Assembly (NCBI RefSeq): GCF_002163625.1
Contig: NZ_CP020892.1
Location: forward strand, 2,542,001-2,606,000
Source of the DNA: Pseudomonas sp. M30-35
Lineage (GTDB): Bacteria > Pseudomonadota > Gammaproteobacteria > Pseudomonadales > Pseudomonadaceae
Direction: 5' to 3'
Length of the DNA stretch: 64,000 bases
This document shows, piece by piece, positions 30,547 through 40,132 of the stretch. Within the stretch, counting starts at the first letter, position 1. Every line of letters starts with the position of its first letter. The translations under genes were made by a program, and so were the position numbers. A model generated the notes under the pieces. That model ran no database searches. It was not told where the DNA came from and saw only the letters and a program-made list of their open reading frames with translations.

Positions 30547-30612
30547 ATTTATGCGCCGCTGGCGAGACTCTGAAGAATTATCGCAGCGGTTTCTCAGCGC
30601 ATAAGCACAGTC

Positions 30613-31113
30613 TTACTTGAGCACAGCAATTGCTGCGTCATAGTTCGGCTCGCTACCAATTTCTGCAACCAACTCGCTGTGCAGAACTTTGTCATTCTCA
30701 TCGAGAACCACAACGGCACGTGCCGCAACACCGGCCAATGGGCCTGAAGTCAAAGCGACGCCATAGTCTTTAAGAAACTCAGCACCGCGCATAGTCGACA
30801 GGTTCACTACGTTGTCCAAGCCTTCTGCACCGCAGAAACGAGCCTGAGCAAATGGCAGATCTGCCGAGATGCAGGCAACGACAGTGTTTTCCAATGCACT
30901 GGCTTCAGTATTGAATTTACGCACGGACGTAGCACAGGTTGGCGTGTCGACGCTTGGGAAAATGTTCAATACTTTGCGTTTACCAGCCAGGCTGCTCAGG
31001 CTTACATCAGCCAGACCTGCACCCACCAAAGTAAAGGCTGGAGCCTGTTGGCCCACCTCAGGCAAGTTGCCTGCTACATCTACAGGATTGCCACGCAAGG
31101 TTACTTGAGTCAT
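30613..31113 (-). CDS. tpx: Thiol peroxidase Tpx
   Basis: 166 residues from ATG 31113, preceded by AAGAGGAT; a longer frame to 31218 would run through the upstream terminator and is rejected. Atypical 2-Cys peroxiredoxin: peroxidatic Cys60 in PSVDTPTC with the catalytic Thr, and resolving Cys94 in [13 protein letters not shown]-terminus [20 protein letters not shown] is the Tpx signature. It reduces H2O2 and alkyl hydroperoxides using thioredoxin; E. coli Tpx is periplasm-associated but this one shows no signal peptide. Monocistronic between two strong terminators. Confidence 0.95.
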   Translation of the reverse strand: MTQVTLRGNPVDVAGNLPEVGQQAPAFTLVGAGLADVSLSSLAGKRKVLNIFPSVDTPTCATSVRKFNTEASALENTVVACISADLPFAQARFCGAEGLDNVVNLSTMRGAEFLKDYGVALTSGPLAGVAARAVVVLDENDKVLHSELVAEIGSEPNYDAAIAVLK

Positions 31114-31171
31114 TACAATGATCCTCTTGGTTGTCAAAGGTCTAGGTACATCAGTAAAACATGCCGCACAT

Positions 31172-31202
31172 AAAAAAGCCTCGCGATTGCGAGGCTTTTT
31201 TA
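31172..31202 (-). terminator. Terminator after the alanine symporter gene
   Basis: AAAAAAGCCTCGC-GATT-GCGAGGCTTTTTT: 13-bp stem, usable on both strands. It sits 42 bp after the symporter stop and just upstream of tpx. Confidence 0.93.
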
Positions 31203-31243
31203 TGTGCTTAAACCCCACAAACCGAGTGGAGTTTAACCGTCAT

Positions 31244-32584
31244 CTACTTGCTGAAATGCTCTTTGGTCAGCTTCACCACCACCGGGCTTAGCAGCAACAG
31301 CGCCAGCAAGTTAGGCAGTGCCATCAAGCCGTTCAGGGTATCCGCCACCAGCCATGCGAAATCCAGCTGGGCGATTGCACCGAAAGGTACAGCCAAGACC
31401 CAGATCAGACGAAATGGCAGGATGGTTTTGGTCCCCATCAGGTATTCCCAGCAACGCTCACCGTAGTAGCTCCAGCCCAGGATTGTGGTGAAGGCAAAGA
31501 CCACCAAGGCGATAGTCAGGATCGGTCCGCCAATGCCCGGCATGGCCGAGTCAAATGCTGCCGCAGACAATGCCGCACCGCTGGCACCGCTACTCCATAC
31601 ACCCGAGCAGATAATTGCCAGGCCGGTCATGGTGCAGATGATCAGGGTATCGATAAAGGTTCCGAGCATACCGATCATGCCAGAACGAATCGGGCTGTCA
31701 GTGGTGCCCGCGGCCTGCGCAATACCCGCAGTACCAAGACCTGCTTCGTTGGAGAAAATACCGCGAGCCACACCAAAACGGATCGCCGCCATTACCGCAG
31801 CACCGGCAAAGCCGCCAGTTGCAGCGATTGGGGTAAAGGCGTGAGTGATGATCAGGTCGAATGCAGCTGGAATCGCCGCAGCGTTAACCACCAACACCAC
31901 GATTGCAGCAATGATGTAGGCCACACACATGAAAGGAACAAGTGAAGCAGCGACCTTACCGATACGGCGGATACCACCCAGAATTACCAGGCCCACCAGC
32001 ACCATGCTGACAACACCGGTAACCAGCGGCGGCACATTGAAAGTCTCTTGCATGGCGCTGGCCATACTGTTGACCTGAACCATGTTGCCGATACCAAAGC
32101 CCGCAAAGCCACCAAAGATGGCAAAGGCTGCGCCCATCCATGCCCACTTCTTGCCTAGACCGTTCTTGATGGCATACATCGGCCCGCCGACGAACGCACC
32201 GCGTGAGTCTTTCTCACGGTAGTGAACAGCCAGCACCACTTCGCAGTATTTGGTCGCCATGCCCACCAGAGCGGTACACCACATCCAGAACAGCGCACCT
32301 GGGCCACCGAGGAAAATAGCCGTTGCAACACCGGCAATATTACCGGTACCGACAGTGGCTGCAAGGGTGGTCATTAATGCTTGGAACGGGGTGATTTCGC
32401 CGACTTCGCCCTCACCCTTGGTGCGGCCGCGCCACATCAGGCGGAAGCCTGTGGCAATGTGTGTCAGCGGCATAAACTTCAAACGCAGCATCAGGAAAAG
32501 ACCTGTGCCGAGGATCAACACCAACATTGGCGGCCCCCACACGAGGCCGTTAACCTGGTTGACCAGATTGTTGATGAACTCCAT
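31244..32584 (-). CDS. Sodium:alanine symporter (AGCS family)
   Basis: 446 residues, about 11 membrane helices, alanine or glycine:cation symporter family (AgcS/DagA). Signatures: FQALMTTLAATVGTGNIAGVATAI near residue 65, PGALFWMWCTALVGMATKYCE, and RFGVARGIFSNEAGLGTAGIAQAAG (about 270-295). It imports D/L-alanine or glycine with Na+. The ATG is preceded by AAGGAG at ideal distance. Transcribed alone; the 246-bp gap to tamB (32585-32830) carries its promoter, but I see no operator. Which amino acid is preferred cannot be decided from sequence. Confidence 0.9.
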   Translation of the reverse strand: MEFINNLVNQVNGLVWGPPMLVLILGTGLFLMLRLKFMPLTHIATGFRLMWRGRTKGEGEVGEITPFQALMTTLAATVGTGNIAGVATAIFLGGPGALFWMWCTALVGMATKYCEVVLAVHYREKDSRGAFVGGPMYAIKNGLGKKWAWMGAAFAIFGGFAGFGIGNMVQVNSMASAMQETFNVPPLVTGVVSMVLVGLVILGGIRRIGKVAASLVPFMCVAYIIAAIVVLVVNAAAIPAAFDLIITHAFTPIAATGGFAGAAVMAAIRFGVARGIFSNEAGLGTAGIAQAAGTTDSPIRSGMIGMLGTFIDTLIICTMTGLAIICSGVWSSGASGAALSAAAFDSAMPGIGGPILTIALVVFAFTTILGWSYYGERCWEYLMGTKTILPFRLIWVLAVPFGAIAQLDFAWLVADTLNGLMALPNLLALLLLSPVVVKLTKEHFSK

Positions 32585-32830
32585 CGCTAGCTCCTTTTTT
32601 GTTGTTGTTCAGCGCCAGCTGTGACCGGGCTGATAGTCAGGACAGGCCGCCGATGAGCGCCACTGTCTGTGCTGACAACAGGTCGGCGTTACGGGTCACG
32701 TAAAGCCAATTGACGTTGCAGCAACCTAGTTGTGTCAAAGTGCTACAGCACCTTGATGGCCTTGGATGCTACCACGCCTCTTTTAAGAATGGAGCGTTGA
32801 TTTTGAAGAGTTTTTTCACAATATAAGCAA

Positions 32831-35800
32831 TCAGAAATCACGCTTGAAGAAAATATCCAGCGAACTGGCTAAGCCACTGGCGGCCTCAAGGTATAGGCGC
32901 TTGGTCAATTCATAGCGCAGGGCCACGGTATTCACCGGCTCAAACACCCCGACGCCGTAGCGCAAACTGAGCCGTTCCGACAGCTTGCCGCTGGCAACTA
33001 CGCTGGTGCTGTCGCCACTGCCTTCACTGTCGAGTTGGAAGTCTTGAATACCGAGGGTTTGCGCAACATTACCGGCAAACGGTGAGCCGCCTTTAAGGCT
33101 CATCGCGACAACAGCCTGACCGATCAGGTTATTGTCACCGCTATCTCCAATCGGCCGCCCCAAAATCAGGTAGCTGAGCGCCTGGTTCTGGCTCATTGCA
33201 GGCTCCGAGAACACCTCGCTTTTCGGCTCAGCAGCATTTCCCGTCAGACGTAACCCGGCCACCACATCATCGACAGTACGAATCGCTTCAACATCCAGAT
33301 ACGGCTGGTCTATCGGCCCAGCAAACAGCAGGCGTGCACGGCGGATTGTCAATTTCTGGCCATAAGCGTTGAACTTGCCGTTGTTCAAGTTGAGCACGCC
33401 GCGGGTATCCAGATCATTGCCAATGTGCACGTCACCGGCGATGTCAGCCTTGAGCCCGAAGCCACTGAACTTGAGCAAGTCCTGGCCGACGATCACATCA
33501 ACGTCCATGACGATAGCGACGGGTTTGCTGTCTGCTGCTTGACTGCCAACGATCCGCGCATCGCTCGATACCTGCACCGTTGAAGGTGGCAACTCACGCA
33601 CCTCGATACTGCCGCGCGGTACCAGAACCTTGCCACGAACCGACATTTGCTCATTGGCAACGACGATCGTGATATCCGGCTCTACCTCCAGCGCTGCATA
33701 AGGCTCAACATTGACCGGCAACTGTTTGGCGCTGATGTTCAACTGCCCGGCAAGACCGTCTCCCCAAGCCAGGTTACCTTTTAACTTACCGGCGCCCTTC
33801 TCCCCACTGCGCCAGCCGCCAGTCAGTTGCAGGTTCTGCCCATTGATCAAGGCTAGCAGTTGCAAGTCTTCAAACGGGGTCGGTAACTGGCCACCGGAGA
33901 TCTCAGCTTCACTCAATTGAACACGACCATTAACCAGCGGCGCTAGCAGCGTGCCCGACAACGTACCGTTACCACTGAGGCGACCAGTCAAGGTATCGAC
34001 CATCGGCACAAAAGGTCTGGCGAGCGAAATGTCGACGCCCTGTAAATTGAAGGTGCCTGATATCGGTCGCGTACCGGGCCGCGGATCCAGCTTGGCCTGA
34101 ACATTGAGTTGACCGATCTTCGGCCCACTCAGCTGTAATGTGCTGGCGATCTGGGTTGGTTTCAAATCACTGACCAGACGCAGGTTGTCATAATTGAAAT
34201 CATTCCACTCGCCCGCGTTACGCACCCGCCATGAGCCGCGCCCGGCATCCAGCGTAATTTGCCCACTGGGTCCGGTGCTGGGGATGTCGAGTTTGATTGC
34301 CGCATCCAACTGCCCTTTCCAGGCGAAATCATCTGGGAACCACTTGGCCAAGCTGTCTAACGGAAAGCCTTTAAGTTGATAACGAATTCGCGGATCAGGC
34401 ATTAAACGCTGGTCTTCGCCACATAACGAAGCACTGCCTGAGCGCCAGCAATGCTTGCCCAAGGTAATTTGACCATTAGCCAGACGTTCCAACTTAGCGG
34501 CTTGCTGCAAGCGCCAATCTTGTCCACCACTTTTGATCTGACCGTTGTCCAACGTGCCGCGCCAAGCACCTTTGTCATTCAACACCCCTTGCAAGGCCAG
34601 GGATGTTTCGAGCATTGGGCCTTTGAGGTTCAGCGTCAGCCCCTGACGTTGTTGATTACCTTGGGCCTTGGCATCCAAGCGCCCAAGCTGGGTTTCGCCA
34701 AGGGCAATACCCTCAGCAACCAGCTGCAGGTTTGCTTGCTGTGCACTGTTCAAGGTCGCATCAAGATCGAGGCTGTTGATTCGCTGATCGGTGTAGGCAA
34801 TTTGCTGGCCTTTCAGCGTTAGCTTGCCCTGCGGCGCTTTGAGGCTGCCGGCCACATCAACTTGGCCGTTGACCTGACCTTGCAGCCCAGGCCAGAGCTG
34901 GCCAAGACGCGGTAGATTCAAACGTAACTGGCCGCTCAGGGTTTTATCCAGAGCGCCGCTGCCGTTGATGCTGTTTTCGCCAAGTTTGATATGCAGGGCA
35001 CTCAGATTCCACGACTGCCCCGCGCCTGTAGCATCGACTTTAAGCTGTGCGGTCTGCCCACGCAGCTTGCCGTTAATGTCTAAAGCGGCGCTCAGATTGA
35101 GCGTTTCATTTTTCAACTGACCTTTGCTGGCAAGCGGCCCAGCCAAGGTGCCCGGCATCTCCGCCAGCCAATACGCGGGGTCGAGGTCAGTGAGTTGCAG
35201 TTGAGTATCCCAGCTAACCCCATCCGCAAACCCAACCTGAACCCGACCCTGTGCCTTACCCTGCCCAGCTACGACCTGTAAGTCAGGCAGATGCACTTGG
35301 ATCAGATCGCCACTCACGGGGGTTTTCACACTGAACGCCCCTGCTGGCCCAAGCAGATTGGCATCGATGTTTCCCAAGTAGTTTCCGTCAGCAAAGCTGA
35401 TATCGCCCTTGAGAGTTTTAACCGTTACCGGCGGTGGCGTTTCCAGCGGATAAAGCATCAGCCAAGGGAAGTCCTGCCAATCGAAACTGGCGTCGACGCT
35501 GAAGCCATCACTCCAACTCATCTCGGCATCGAGGTCGAGTTTGCGCTGGTCATCTGCACTGAGTTGCAGCTGCGAAATGTTTGCACCCTGGCCAGTCACC
35601 AGACCTTGCAACAGCAAGCCAATATCACCGCCATCACCCGGCAACTGTGCATTACCGTTGATTGTGTAACCCTGCTTCAGGTCACCTTCGGCGGTCAGTA
35701 AAACCTTGTTCAAGTACAGCGTGTCAGGCAAAGCCGCGCTGCCTTTAAAACCATCGGCCTTGAGCTGCAATTTTGCGGGCAGATTTTCAGCCAAGGCTTG

Positions 35801-36502
35801 CAGTTCACCGGTCAAATGCCCCGGCAAATAACCGCTACTTTGTGCATCTATATTCAGGGTCTGTTGTAAATCACCGCTGATATTCACCACCAGCTTCCAT
35901 GGACCGCTATCGGGTGACGGCAGATTTATATCGCCCGTGACCGTGATCGGCCAGTTACCGCTTGGTTGGAGCAAACCTGTCAGGGCAACGCTTAAATCTT
36001 CACGCTGCAGATCCAACTTATCAATCTTCAAGCCTTCAGCGGTCCAATGCGCCACCAACTGCAAGCCCTGAAGTTGCTCAACGCCGTTGAGCTGCAAACG
36101 CCCCACTTCAATATCACCCAGTTCTATCGCAACAGGCAGGTTCAACTCAGGCAGGGTTATCGGCCCGCTACTGGGTTCATCAGTGCTGGCTGGCAGCTGC
36201 AACGTAATGGCTTGCGCCTTGAGCTGGTCGATACACAAGGTCATGCGCATCAGACAACCTGGTGACCACTCAAATTGCGGCTCTTTTACATCGACAACCG
36301 TTGCCTCTTGTTGCCAAGTCAGTGCATCAGCCCGCCAATACCCAGCCAAACGGCCACTGAAGTTTTCGAGTTGTAACCCCGGCACTTGGCCCAGCAGCCA
36401 GCGACTCCCCGCTTGCGTGCCTAGCAGGCTGGTCATTGCGATCAGCAATATCAGGGCTACTGCCAGTACCGCCCAAAGGCTGCGCTTCAACAGACGATTC
36501 AC
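32831..36502 (-). CDS. tamB: Translocation and assembly module inner-membrane protein TamB
   Basis: 1223 residues, typical for TamB. A single N-terminal membrane anchor (about residues 8-28), then a very long beta-helical AsmA-like region with repeated LxLxGxL patterns, and the conserved C-terminal DUF490 domain with LNNGKFNAYGQKLTIRRARLLFAGPIDQPYLDVEAIR and ending in the Phe-terminated LDIFFKRDF. It spans the periplasm, meets TamA and supports autotransporter assembly and phospholipid transport to the outer membrane. The start overlaps the tamA stop by 4 bp. No truncation or frameshift. Confidence 0.93.
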   Translation of the reverse strand: MNRLLKRSLWAVLAVALILLIAMTSLLGTQAGSRWLLGQVPGLQLENFSGRLAGYWRADALTWQQEATVVDVKEPQFEWSPGCLMRMTLCIDQLKAQAITLQLPASTDEPSSGPITLPELNLPVAIELGDIEVGRLQLNGVEQLQGLQLVAHWTAEGLKIDKLDLQREDLSVALTGLLQPSGNWPITVTGDINLPSPDSGPWKLVVNISGDLQQTLNIDAQSSGYLPGHLTGELQALAENLPAKLQLKADGFKGSAALPDTLYLNKVLLTAEGDLKQGYTINGNAQLPGDGGDIGLLLQGLVTGQGANISQLQLSADDQRKLDLDAEMSWSDGFSVDASFDWQDFPWLMLYPLETPPPVTVKTLKGDISFADGNYLGNIDANLLGPAGAFSVKTPVSGDLIQVHLPDLQVVAGQGKAQGRVQVGFADGVSWDTQLQLTDLDPAYWLAEMPGTLAGPLASKGQLKNETLNLSAALDINGKLRGQTAQLKVDATGAGQSWNLSALHIKLGENSINGSGALDKTLSGQLRLNLPRLGQLWPGLQGQVNGQVDVAGSLKAPQGKLTLKGQQIAYTDQRINSLDLDATLNSAQQANLQLVAEGIALGETQLGRLDAKAQGNQQRQGLTLNLKGPMLETSLALQGVLNDKGAWRGTLDNGQIKSGGQDWRLQQAAKLERLANGQITLGKHCWRSGSASLCGEDQRLMPDPRIRYQLKGFPLDSLAKWFPDDFAWKGQLDAAIKLDIPSTGPSGQITLDAGRGSWRVRNAGEWNDFNYDNLRLVSDLKPTQIASTLQLSGPKIGQLNVQAKLDPRPGTRPISGTFNLQGVDISLARPFVPMVDTLTGRLSGNGTLSGTLLAPLVNGRVQLSEAEISGGQLPTPFEDLQLLALINGQNLQLTGGWRSGEKGAGKLKGNLAWGDGLAGQLNISAKQLPVNVEPYAALEVEPDITIVVANEQMSVRGKVLVPRGSIEVRELPPSTVQVSSDARIVGSQAADSKPVAIVMDVDVIVGQDLLKFSGFGLKADIAGDVHIGNDLDTRGVLNLNNGKFNAYGQKLTIRRARLLFAGPIDQPYLDVEAIRTVDDVVAGLRLTGNAAEPKSEVFSEPAMSQNQALSYLILGRPIGDSGDNNLIGQAVVAMSLKGGSPFAGNVAQTLGIQDFQLDSEGSGDSTSVVASGKLSERLSLRYGVGVFEPVNTVALRYELTKRLYLEAASGLASSLDIFFKRDF

Positions 36503-38238
36503 AGCTCTGGCCCCATCGAGAAGTGAATATGGATGCCGTCGTCATCGTCTTTGCCTGGGTTGATCGGCTTGGCCAGGTCTAAACGCAATGGACCCAAAGG
36601 CGAAATCCAGCGCACGCCGAAACCAAAGGATTTTTTAAGCGACGGAAACTCCAAATCGTTAAACGAGTTGCCTTGGTCGAAGAACGTTGCGACACGCCAT
36701 TTCTCGGCGACGCTGTATTGGTATTCGACCGAGCCTGCGACCAGGTAGCGACCACCAATCTTGTCGCCATCCGAGTTTTCAGGCGAAAGGCTGTCGTAAT
36801 CGTAACCGCGCACACTTTGGTCGCCACCGGCGAAAAAACGTAACGACGGTGGCACATTGCTGAAGCCATTCGACTCAGTTCCACCGATCTGCGCCCGGCC
36901 CAAAAACCGGTGTTTCCTGGCCAGGGTGTAAAGGCCTTTCGCCAATGCATTGGAATGCACCACATCGGAGTCAGAACCCAGACCTTCCTTACCGGCCGCA
37001 AGGTCGAACTGCAGACGATAGCCCTGACTCGGATCAACCTGACTATCGCTCTGCAAATAGGCATAGCTGATCCCCGGCAACAGCAAAGTGCTCAAACCAG
37101 AGTCGTCACCCAGTTCGTACTCCTCACGTTGCCACTTCAGCGAAATAACCCGCTGCCAGCCATTATCAAGCTGGCTATGCCACTCCGGGCCAACGGTGAT
37201 CAGATTACTCAGGGTATCGGTATCCGGCAGGTCTTCGTACTGATAACCACCGACAAATCTGAGTTTGTCGGTTAGCGGTGGATCCAGCGGGATGTCATAA
37301 AACACACTGACGTTTTGGCGTGGCGCCGACAGTTCCAATTCAGCACCATAGCTGTGGCCCTGCGGGTTGGCGTAATGGCGCGTCCAGTTAGCCCGCCCCC
37401 GTGGTCCCACGTCCGTTGAGAAACCCAAACCAATGCCCATACTGCGAGGCTTGCGCGCTGAAAGCTGGACAACCACAGGAATCGTTTCGCCTACTGCCTG
37501 CGACGGATTAGCATCGACCTGCACGATCTCAAAGTAATCGCTTGAACGCAGCGCTTGATAGAGCTCGGCAATTTTGTCTGAGTTATAGGGTGTATTCGGT
37601 TTGAACGGCACCATACGTTGCAGCAAATCATTATCGAGGTCGTAGTCACCGTTGAAGCCAACGTCGCCAAAGGTATAGCGCGGGCCGCTTTCATAAATCA
37701 GTGAAACATCGGCAATACCGGCACGCGGGTCAATATCAAGCTGCTGGCTGGTGAATTTTCCAGCGAAAAAGCCATAGCGAGAACCTTGGTTAAGAATGTG
37801 CCGCTTAGCCGCGTCATACGTACCATGGTTGAGCACATCACCCGACTTGAGGCGCGCGCCCTTGGGTAATTTAAATTGACTGAGCTGTGCAGCAGGCCCA
37901 TCAACACGCACCACGACATTGCGCAGATGCACAGGCTCGCCGGGGTTGATCGTGACGTTGAGTTGCGGCGGGGTTGATTCAACAACTTCGGTGGTGATCT
38001 GCGCTTGATAATAGCCAAGGGCCTGAGCAGCTTTCTCGGCTTGGCCTTGGGCCACTAGACTAAAACGCTGCAACGCATCGGCATTACGCTCACCGAGCGA
38101 ACCGATATAGCCTTCCACGTTGGCTTTTAGTTCTTTATTCGCCGGTTGAACGGAAACTCTAAGACGAGATTCAGCCAACACACTGGCGCAGAACACCATG
38201 AGCGCCACTCCGGCGCAAAGCTTTTTCACCGCAATCAT
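36499..38238 (-). CDS. tamA: Omp85-family outer-membrane assembly factor TamA
   Basis: 579 residues with signal peptide (MIAVKKLCAGVALMVFCASVLAES). Three POTRA domains fill about residues 25-260 (YYQAQI, VHLRNVVVRVDGPA, YTFGDVGFNGDYDLDNDLLQRMVPF). The barrel carries the Omp85 hallmark VRGYDYDSLSP in the L6 loop and ISPLGPLRLDLAKP near the end. It works with TamB, directly downstream. The gene is followed upstream by a GNAT gene on the same strand 136 bp away, without evidence of co-transcription. Confidence 0.93.
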   Translation of the reverse strand: MIAVKKLCAGVALMVFCASVLAESRLRVSVQPANKELKANVEGYIGSLGERNADALQRFSLVAQGQAEKAAQALGYYQAQITTEVVESTPPQLNVTINPGEPVHLRNVVVRVDGPAAQLSQFKLPKGARLKSGDVLNHGTYDAAKRHILNQGSRYGFFAGKFTSQQLDIDPRAGIADVSLIYESGPRYTFGDVGFNGDYDLDNDLLQRMVPFKPNTPYNSDKIAELYQALRSSDYFEIVQVDANPSQAVGETIPVVVQLSARKPRSMGIGLGFSTDVGPRGRANWTRHYANPQGHSYGAELELSAPRQNVSVFYDIPLDPPLTDKLRFVGGYQYEDLPDTDTLSNLITVGPEWHSQLDNGWQRVISLKWQREEYELGDDSGLSTLLLPGISYAYLQSDSQVDPSQGYRLQFDLAAGKEGLGSDSDVVHSNALAKGLYTLARKHRFLGRAQIGGTESNGFSNVPPSLRFFAGGDQSVRGYDYDSLSPENSDGDKIGGRYLVAGSVEYQYSVAEKWRVATFFDQGNSFNDLEFPSLKKSFGFGVRWISPLGPLRLDLAKPINPGKDDDDGIHIHFSMGPEL

Positions 38239-38374
38239 AGAAGCGATGCTAGCACGACGCGCACCATCACCTAGAGCACTTAATGCAGTTCAACATTACA
38301 GACTCAGGCACGCATGTACTAGTTAGTAGGTTGGTTCAACTGCAATTATGCGCTCGAGGTTTCAAGCGGCGTGC

Positions 38375-39016
38375 TCACGCGCTTTCCTTGGTCACCTGCT
38401 GGGGATTGGGGTGCAAGAAAACATGCTCAATAATCGGCCCTACGGCGATTTGACCCACTTCCTCATAGCCTTGGCGCTTGTAGAAATTCAGATAGTGAGG
38501 ATTGCCAGTATCGACCACGATACCTTGTGAACTAGGGTCATCAGCGCACCAGTTGTGCAGCGCCTCAAGCAATTGCTCACCACGGTGCTGGCCTTGATAC
38601 TCCGGATGAATGCCGATCAACGGTAATACGTGATACGCACCAATCGGCAAGCAAGCCATCAAGGCAGCATGGTATTCAAGGTAACGCTTGGTGCAGCGAA
38701 AACCGGTGGTTAATAACATGCGCATCCGCCATGACCAGCTTTCAGTAATATCAAGCCGGCGCTGTGGTGGCGCAATCAGAGCGATACCGATCAGCCGGTC
38801 TTCAATCAATAAGCCAATTGCCGGTTGATCCTCACTGAAATGTTGCTGCACAAGTTCACGAATAGTGGCGCGCACACGCTGATCAAAGCCGGGACGTTCG
38901 GCCTCAAATAAATAAGCGAATGTAGGGTCATGTCGATAGGCGTGATAGAGCAACGAGCGCGCCTCATGGGAGTAGCCGGCGTCGAGCATTCGTACTTCAG
39001 CAGTGCTATTTGGCAT
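38375..39016 (-). CDS. GNAT-family N-acetyltransferase
   Basis: 213 residues. The acetyl-CoA motif A is visible as LPLIGIHPEYQGQHRGEQLLEAL (about 129-151), the later NPHYLNFYKRQGYEEVGQI being the typical final beta-alpha-beta with Tyr donor. Preceded by AGAGG. It resembles the N-acetyltransferases of unknown substrate often lying near tamA and xthA in Pseudomonas. It is divergent from xthA with a 144-bp intergenic region. Acceptor substrate unknown. Confidence 0.8.
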   Translation of the reverse strand: MPNSTAEVRMLDAGYSHEARSLLYHAYRHDPTFAYLFEAERPGFDQRVRATIRELVQQHFSEDQPAIGLLIEDRLIGIALIAPPQRRLDITESWSWRMRMLLTTGFRCTKRYLEYHAALMACLPIGAYHVLPLIGIHPEYQGQHRGEQLLEALHNWCADDPSSQGIVVDTGNPHYLNFYKRQGYEEVGQIAVGPIIEHVFLHPNPQQVTKESA

Positions 39017-39160
39017 CAGTGACGACCTCTTGTATTGTTCTTAAAGAGCCTACTTCCACCCTAGCACCGCTAAACCAAGCCTGCTAGATGGCTGGCCGTT
39101 ACCGGTCGCAATCGGCTAGCATCTGTCTTCTCATACGTAATGAATCCAGGATCTGCCGCC

Positions 39161-39973
39161 ATGAAGATTGTCTCCTTCAATATCAACGGCCTGCGCGCAC
39201 GCCCGCATCAGTTGGCGGCCTTGATTGAGAAACATCAACCCGACGTCATTGGTCTGCAAGAAACCAAAGTATCCGACGAGCAATTCCCGGCTGCTGACAT
39301 CCAGGCGCTGGGTTACCACGTGCATTATCACGGGCAAAAAGGCCACTACGGTGTTGCCCTGCTTTCACGTGAAGCACCGTTAGAATTGCACAAGGGTTTT
39401 GCCGGAGATGATGAGGATGCCCAGCGGCGTTTCATCTATGGCACCTTTGCGGATAAAAACGGCAACCCGGTAACCGTGATGAATGGTTATTTCCCGCAGG
39501 GTGAAAGCCGTGACCACCCGACAAAATTTCCCGCAAAGCAACGTTTCTACGCTGACTTGCAGCAGTTGCTGACTACCCAGTATCAGCCAAACCAAGCCCT
39601 TGTAGTGATGGGCGATATTAATATCTCGCCCGAAGACTGCGACATTGGTATCGGCGAAGTGAACCGCAAACGCTGGCTGAAAACCGGTAAATGCAGCTTT
39701 CTCCCAGAAGAACGCGAATGGCTTGCTACCCTCAAAAGCTGGGGGCTGGTCGACAGCTTCCGGCTACAAAACCCACAGGTGAATGACCAGTTCAGTTGGT
39801 TTGATTACCGCAGCCGTGGTTTTGAAGATGAGCCCAAGCGAGGCCTGCGTATTGATGTGATCCTGGCAAGCGCAGGGCTACAAGACAGAATCAAGGCAAC
39901 GGGCATTGATTACGCACTGCGCGGCATGGAGAAACCATCGGACCATGCGCCTATCTGGTTGGAGCTGAGCTAA
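39161..39973 (+). CDS. xthA: Exonuclease III
   Basis: 270 residues from ATG 39161; an upstream in-frame start at 39140 would add seven residues not found in homologues. Exonuclease III/AP endonuclease fold: FNINGLRAR, metal-binding Glu in [28 protein letters not shown], catalytic Asp/Asn in [13 protein letters not shown] and the final [10 protein letters not shown]. It acts in base excision repair on abasic sites and 3' blocks, and degrades dsDNA 3'-5'. Single gene ended by an 11-bp stem terminator. Confidence 0.95.
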   Translation: MKIVSFNINGLRARPHQLAALIEKHQPDVIGLQETKVSDEQFPAADIQALGYHVHYHGQKGHYGVALLSREAPLELHKGFAGDDEDAQRRFIYGTFADKNGNPVTVMNGYFPQGESRDHPTKFPAKQRFYADLQQLLTTQYQPNQALVVMGDINISPEDCDIGIGEVNRKRWLKTGKCSFLPEEREWLATLKSWGLVDSFRLQNPQVNDQFSWFDYRSRGFEDEPKRGLRIDVILASAGLQDRIKATGIDYALRGMEKPSDHAPIWLELS

Positions 39974-39979
39974 AACCTT

Positions 39980-40022
39980 GCGCGCGGCAGGTACAAAGTA
40001 AGGCTGCCGCGCGCCTATCTTT
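39980..40022 (+). terminator. Terminator of xthA
   Basis: GCGCGCGGCAG / CTGCCGCGCGC, a perfect 11-bp stem with a 13-nt loop followed by CTATCTTT, beginning 7 bp after the xthA stop. Confidence 0.8.
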
Positions 40023-40063
40023 AAGCGAGTAAGCACCTAAAAATAAAGCAAAAGACAATTGCA

Positions 40064-40094
40064 GCGTCACATCGTCGTCACAATTTTGTCTTAT
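40064..40094 (+). promoter_or_regulatory. Pho-box-like direct repeats
   Basis: Three heptamers in exact 11-bp phase: GCGTCAC (40064), TCGTCAC (40075) and TTGTCTT (40086), each separated by 4 nt. The GTC cores begin at 40066, 40077 and 40088. This follows the PhoB pattern (CTGTCAT repeats every 11 bp) with the GTCA core in the first two. It ends 39 bp before the phosphate-binding/OmpA gene. Confidence 0.6.
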
Positions 40095-40132
40095 CTTCGC
40101 GGCACTTCTCACCCATACAAGGTGTTTGCCGC

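Noticed and set aside
31114..31218. N-terminal extension of tpx
   Set aside because: It would translate through the symporter terminator; ATG 31113 has a good ribosome site and matches Tpx length.
32750..32830. Hairpin near AAGTGCT/AGCACTT as tamB terminator
   Set aside because: Very short loop and no T-run on the tamB strand.
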